From SAR324 cluster bacterium (lineage in GTDB: Bacteria > SAR324 > NAC60-12), in contig JACNJW010000015.1 in NCBI GenBank assembly GCA_014382365.1, positions 1 through 46,040 of the forward strand: a stretch of 46,040 nt of DNA, in the 5' to 3' direction. The translations under genes and the position numbers were made by a program. A model generated the notes under the pieces. That model saw only the letters and a program-made list of their open reading frames with translations, did not search any database and was not told the DNA's origin. Positions 42,495 through 46,040 of this stretch are shown here, piece by piece (the stretch's first letter is position 1; each line of letters begins with the position of its first letter).

Positions 42495-43850
42495 TTAATC
42501 ACATCCATTTGTCTTAGTATTTGAAGTAGTAAATCCAGTTCCAGTCAGTTGACTGCTCATTGGATTACCTGAAGGATCCTTGACTCCAGTAGTGACTCTT
42601 ATCTTGTATGTTGTTGAGTGAATTAAAATAGGAGACGGCACAACTGATAAAGTTGTATTATCACTGCTAGCAGTTGGATTCCCAGAGGTCATTTGTATGC
42701 AAGATACGAAATTGTCAGATGAAATCTGAAATGATCCTGAACAGCTTGTATCTGTAGTATTTGTTGTGATTGAAGTTGTGTCCATATCTTCTGAAAAAGT
42801 CACAGAAATGCTTGTTGTGCAAGAGATTGAAGAAGAGCTATCTGCAGGTGAATTGGAACTGACAGTAGGAGCATCAGATTCAGTCATGATCTGATTTTGA
42901 ACAGTTCTGTTTGAGATCGACATTACTACTGATCCATTACAGACAGTCGAATTATCAATAGTAGCATTATCAATTGTTGCATAACAAATAGATGAACTGT
43001 TTCTGACAGTTGAAGCACCTTGTACAGTTGTATTGTTGTTCACAGTAGATCCTGTTACAGTCGAACCCCCTGTAATTGTAGAGTTACTGTTCACAGTCGA
43101 ACTTGTTATGGTAGAACCTCCAGTTACAGTCGAACTGTTATCAACAGTAGATCCAGTTACAGTTGAGTTGTCAGTCACAGACGAATTGTTACAGACAGTG
43201 GCATTATCAATTGAAGAGTTGTCAATTGTTGATTGAGCACAGATATTTGATTTATTTATTGTAGAATATGAAACAGTAGCATTATCAATTGTAGAAGAAT
43301 TATCTACAGTTGAGCTATTGTCTACAGTAGACCATGATACAGTCGATCCGCCTCTTACTGTCGATCCGCCTGTTACAGTCGAACTGTTATCAACTGTTGA
43401 ACCCGTTATAGTTGCATTTCCGGCTACTGAGGAACTGTTGCAGACAGTGGCATTATCAATTGAAGAGTTGTCAATAGTAGACCGTACGCAGATATTAGAC
43501 TTATTGATTGTGGAGTATGAAATTGAAGAGTTGTCAATTGTAGATGAATTATCAACAATTGAACGGCGAACGGTTGAGCAATTTTTAACAGTTGAATCTT
43601 TGATGCTGGAATTATCCAGGATGGTAGAATTATCAACAGTCGAATTATCAACTGTAGATTTGTCTAACGATTCGCAGCTGCCCAGTGTGACAACAGGCAG
43701 AGCAACGTTGTCCTGATCATCATTGGAATTTGGCTGATCTAGTCCCTGACCCAACTGTGTGGTTACACTCGATGAATCCTCGCTGTTGGCGCATGAAAAG
43801 AGGGCGAGACTAAAAAGTGGAAATAGTAAGATGATTATTATTTTATTCAT
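42495..43850 (-). CDS. Lipoprotein with S-T-V-D-N-S type repeats and Ig-like C-terminal domain
   Basis: I place the start at the ATG at 43850 (MNKIIIILLF) because it has a GAGAGAAAAG ribosome binding site and begins a proper signal with lipobox ALFSC. An open frame extends 23 codons further upstream without one. The product has about 451 residues. After an Asp/Asn linker, some 240 residues consist of imperfect 5- and 6-residue units such as STVDN, SSTVDN, SSIDNAT and STVTGG. A Big_5/Ig-like domain follows (SNSPADSSS, SVTFSEDMDTTS). The repeats suggest a beta-helix or solenoid on the cell surface. No function is known. Confidence 0.75.
   Translation of the reverse strand: MNKIIIILLFPLFSLALFSCANSEDSSSVTTQLGQGLDQPNSNDDQDNVALPVVTLGSCESLDKSTVDNSTVDNSTILDNSSIKDSTVKNCSTVRRSIVDNSSTIDNSSISYSTINKSNICVRSTIDNSSIDNATVCNSSSVAGNATITGSTVDNSSTVTGGSTVRGGSTVSWSTVDNSSTVDNSSTIDNATVSYSTINKSNICAQSTIDNSSIDNATVCNNSSVTDNSTVTGSTVDNSSTVTGGSTITSSTVNSNSTITGGSTVTGSTVNNNTTVQGASTVRNSSSICYATIDNATIDNSTVCNGSVVMSISNRTVQNQIMTESDAPTVSSNSPADSSSSISCTTSISVTFSEDMDTTSITTNTTDTSCSGSFQISSDNFVSCIQMTSGNPTASSDNTTLSVVPSPILIHSTTYKIRVTTGVKDPSGNPMSSQLTGTGFTTSNTKTNGCD
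42930..43663 (-). repeat. Imperfect short tandem repeats with an 83-84 codon super-repeat
   Basis: Inside the lipoprotein gene, units of 15-18 bp encode S/T-V/I-D-N-S variants. A longer block (Y-S-T-I-N-K-S-N-I-C, then S-T-I-D-N-S-S-I-D-N-A-T-V-C-N) recurs. The string cagacagt, marking the same point in each copy, is at 42940, 43192 and 43441, spaced 252 and 249 bp. All spacings are multiples of three. Confidence 0.85.
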
Positions 43851-44177
43851 CTTTTCTCTCATAACTTTTGAAAAATTACACCTGCCGTGGAAAAAATTGC
43901 ATTCCATCCAATGGAACACTTTATTTAGATGGCCTCCAATAAAGTTGTTGCTGAAATAATAAGTAAAACTTTAACTGTCCATATTATCTATCTGCAATCA
44001 TAGAACCAAAATTTGAGTCAGTTAAATTATCAGGTTAATATTTAAGAATCCTGTATATCTGCTTTGTAACGTTATTCTTGAAATTTGTCAAGTGTTTATG
44101 CTGTAAGTTTTCAGTATTGGGAGTTAAAAAATTTATAAATTATAAAAGTCTGTTGGCAACTAGCACATTGTTTTTAA
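43851..44177 (-). promoter_or_regulatory. Upstream region of the repeat-lipoprotein operon
   Basis: This 327-bp gap holds no gene that I can support. A possible minus-strand promoter is TTAACT (44020-44025) with TATGAT (43997-44002), 17 bp apart. A perfect inverted repeat TTCCAT-N3-ATGGAA lies at 43902-43916, about 52 bp before the start codon. The remainder, towards the EamA gene, is AT-rich without clear structure. Confidence 0.35.
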
Positions 44178-45110
44178 TCAAATATTTTGCTCAAAGTTGT
44201 CAGAAAACTTGCTTGAGTAGAATTGTGTACGAATAATATGAAAAGCGATGACGACTATTACTATGCAGGCACCAAAAATCATTATCATACTCGGTCTTTC
44301 ACCAATACCAAACCAAACCCAAAATGGTCCAATTACCATTTCTAACAGCATAATCAAACTAACAACAGCAGATGTTGTATAGCGTGGCGCAATAATAAGA
44401 AATGCAAATGACACAGGAAGTATTACTACTCCCATTGTGAATACTGTCCAGACTGGTGCAAGAAAAATAGTGCCTTCTGCACTCAAGGCAAAACCAATGA
44501 CACCACTAATGAATGCTCCGATTGCAGCAGCAGGTACCACCTCAAGATCCCGGTATTTACGCACCATAGTAAAGGCGAGTGCCAGTCCAAATGCAGTCAT
44601 AACCCCATACGCAGCACCCAATACCGGAGAGCCCTCGGGGTGACTTATGGCGTTGTTTCCGTCACTGACAACGATCGCGACACCAATCATTGCAGTTATT
44701 ATTGTTAACCAGCCCCCGATACCCTGGGCTTCACTCATCATAATACTTGATAGAATTGCAGCAAAAACCGGCATTGTAGCAACTGCAGTTAAAACAAGCA
44801 TTACTGAAGTTTCCTGAATTCCAAGCGTAAAGCTAATGGAATTTATTGAAAAAGAAATTATGATTATTATTCCTGGCCAAGTAATTAGCGAACGCCAATT
44901 ATCACTTGTCTTTGAAAAAAGAAACAAGCGCCAGATAAGCAAAAGAGTAACACCCATTAAAACGCCACGCCAGCCCATCAGCGGCCAGCGGTCAAGATTT
45001 GAGAATCTCATCACCATAGTGTCAGGTGTGAGAACCAGCACACCTGCAAGGGCAAGAAAAGTTCCAAAACTTTTGGGGTGTTTTTTGAAAATTTTGTCAA
45101 ATAAATACAT
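44178..45110 (-). CDS. EamA/DMT family transporter
   Basis: The 310-residue protein has about ten membrane helices in two halves, as in drug/metabolite transporters of the EamA family (helix-start GTFLALAGVLVLTPDT, then RGVLMGVTLLLIWRLF). Substrate specificity cannot be read from sequence; many relatives export amino acids or metabolites. The gene stands alone between the repeat-lipoprotein operon and the nitrile-hydratase-like gene. Confidence 0.85.
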   Translation of the reverse strand: MYLFDKIFKKHPKSFGTFLALAGVLVLTPDTMVMRFSNLDRWPLMGWRGVLMGVTLLLIWRLFLFSKTSDNWRSLITWPGIIIIISFSINSISFTLGIQETSVMLVLTAVATMPVFAAILSSIMMSEAQGIGGWLTIITAMIGVAIVVSDGNNAISHPEGSPVLGAAYGVMTAFGLALAFTMVRKYRDLEVVPAAAIGAFISGVIGFALSAEGTIFLAPVWTVFTMGVVILPVSFAFLIIAPRYTTSAVVSLIMLLEMVIGPFWVWFGIGERPSMIMIFGACIVIVVIAFHIIRTQFYSSKFSDNFEQNI

Positions 45111-45468
45111 AATTTAGCTTTTAGATGTCCTTTTGTTTCCCATATAGCAGAATTTTGCTGGAGCTAATTCAATTTTTTCAGGATTCTTCTTTAACTTAAT
45201 GAAAACAGGTGAATTTTGGACGGAGTCGTCCCTTGTACATGGTCGAGGATTATTTTAGCACACATATTCCTCATCATGAAAATACAATTCATCCGGTGGA
45301 AAGGGGTCGCCAAAGTCAAATTCAAGACTGGAGAAAGTGGCAGCAGGTTATAAGGGGGGCCACTTCAGAATACAATTCAAAGCTGGAATCGAGGTGATTC
45401 CTGAAATCCGGATTGCCGCTTGAATCAATTTACTCAAACACCACTTTTGACAATAATTCTGTATTTCT
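45111..45468. other. Gap between EamA and nitrile-hydratase-like genes
   Basis: This 358-bp stretch holds no gene that I trust. A plus-strand frame from the ATG at 45239 to 45397 would give about 52 polar residues (MVEDYFSTHIP, then ERGRQSQIQDWRKWQ). It lacks a ribosome binding site and family resemblance. It may be a decayed gene fragment. A TCCGGA palindrome occurs near 45407. Confidence 0.4.
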
Positions 45469-46023
45469 TCAGCAAGAAAACTCCTGAACAACTGTAACTC
45501 CAACCATCGAATCACGTTTTACGAGTGCTGCCAGTTCATCCTCAGTGAGATTCTCTGTTCCTGCAGGACGTTGCGGCAGCACGAGATAACGCAAATCAGC
45601 AGTACTGTCGTGTACCCGGACTTCTACCTCGTCCGGAATCTCTGTACCGAATTCCCGTAAGACTGCCCTTGGTTCACGTACTGCACGTGAGCGGTATTCA
45701 CTGCTTTTGTACCAGTCCGGAGGCAGTCCGAGAAGAGTACGTGGATAACAGGAACAGAGGGTACAGACGATTAGATTGTGAACTTTTTGCGTGTTCTCTA
45801 CTACCATTAACTGCAAAGCTCCGATGTCAATTCCAAGAGTTTTAACAGCGGAAGGTGCATCCTGAAGAAGTAAATGCTTGAACTGAGCGTCCACCCAGGC
45901 ATGAGCTACAACTTGTGCTCCGAGTTCCGGACCTCTGGAATCCATTGCCTCAACTGCTTTCCGGATTTCATCTTCACTCAGGACACCTTTTTCGATCAGC
46001 AACTCACGTACTGAAATTTCCAT
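45469..46023 (-). CDS. Nitrile hydratase alpha-type / thiocyanate hydrolase gamma-type subunit
   Basis: The 184-residue protein has the metal-binding claw motif V-C-T-L-C-S-C near 86-92, where Thr between the first two Cys points to the cobalt type. It also has the family signatures VAHAWVD, LGLPPDWYKSSEYRSR, REPRAVLREFG and LVLPQRPAGTE. Two of the Cys are normally oxidised to sulfinate/sulfenate. The enzyme hydrates nitriles to amides, or thiocyanate to carbonyl sulfide and ammonia in the SCNase branch; I cannot decide between them. The usual YPWP after the motif reads YPRT here. The frame is still open at the window end, but the ATG at 46023 gives a normal-length start. The beta subunit is presumably beyond the right edge. 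Confidence 0.88.
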   Translation of the reverse strand: MEISVRELLIEKGVLSEDEIRKAVEAMDSRGPELGAQVVAHAWVDAQFKHLLLQDAPSAVKTLGIDIGALQLMVVENTQKVHNLIVCTLCSCYPRTLLGLPPDWYKSSEYRSRAVREPRAVLREFGTEIPDEVEVRVHDSTADLRYLVLPQRPAGTENLTEDELAALVKRDSMVGVTVVQEFSC

Positions 46024-46040
46024 AAATTGATAATAGGTGC

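Noticed and set aside
42930..43663. Repeated DNA resembling a CRISPR array or minisatellite
   Set aside because: The units are short, imperfect, without unique spacers, and lie in one long open frame on the minus strand with a lipoprotein signal; they are coding repeats.
43851..43919. Upstream 23-codon extension of the repeat lipoprotein
   Set aside because: No ribosome binding site precedes the upstream ATGs, and the extension would bury the lipoprotein signal; the ATG at 43850 is preferred.
45209..45397. A 62-codon plus-strand frame starting with GTG
   Set aside because: There is no ribosome binding site and no recognised family, and it is flanked by minus-strand genes; kept only as a possible decayed fragment.
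1..46040. tRNA, rRNA, insertion sequences, integrase or attachment sites
   Set aside because: I saw no cloverleaf, rRNA stretch, transposase motif or flanking terminal repeats anywhere in the window.

Overview
This window comes from a fairly low-GC (about 40% by eye) Gram-negative bacterium. Supporting signs are the periplasmic enzymes, the lipoproteins with lipobox signals, an outer-membrane-like beta barrel and a ZnuABC system. The fused indolepyruvate:ferredoxin oxidoreductase, the 1620-residue NAD-glutamate dehydrogenase and a clade II nitrous oxide reductase cluster would fit a marine proteobacterial or SAR324-like lineage. That placement is inference; no rRNA or other marker gene is present.

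Layout. (1) 1-2750, minus: an aminoglycoside-phosphotransferase/AAA ATPase fusion cut by the left edge, and a PAP2 phosphatase. (2) 3015-6512, plus: indolepyruvate:ferredoxin oxidoreductase. (3) 6554-12868, minus: glycogen operon glgB-glgP-malQ. (4) 13077-14003, plus: GDP-L-fucose synthase. (5) 14300-24720, plus: nitrous oxide reduction cluster nosZ, a 171-aa unknown, two cytochromes c, a NosB-like membrane protein, nosD, nosF, nosY, nosL, and the NosG-like and NosH-like ferredoxins. No nosR is visible. (6) 24740-28430, plus: a satellite of copper and heme genes (DUF3365-type haemoprotein, SCO1, a His-rich 146-aa unknown, PCuAC chaperone, a 353-aa unknown), followed on the minus strand by hemN. 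(7) 30079-31649, plus: DUF2892, OsmC and a class II glutamine amidotransferase. (8) 31665-34366: divergent znuCB and znuA. (9) 34486-40771, plus: NAD-glutamate dehydrogenase and manC. (10) 40933-43850, minus: a 58-aa membrane protein, a lipoprotein, a beta-barrel-like protein and a lipoprotein made of S-T-V-D-N-S type repeats; this is an apparently undescribed surface operon. (11) 44178-46023, minus: an EamA transporter and a nitrile hydratase alpha-type subunit at the right edge.

How it fits together. NosZ reduces N2O in the periplasm. NosC1/NosC2-like cytochromes and the NosG/H ferredoxins plausibly bring electrons from quinol. NosDFY, NosL, SCO1 and PCuAC supply copper and sulfur for CuZ and CuA, and HemN gives oxygen-independent haem. 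The points I consider most unusual are a Lys-rich insertion of about 60 residues inside NosZ, three 15-bp-spaced repeats upstream of nosZ, a strong terminator inside the nos cluster, the repeat-lipoprotein operon, and strong enrichment of the palindrome TCCGGA outside the nos region.
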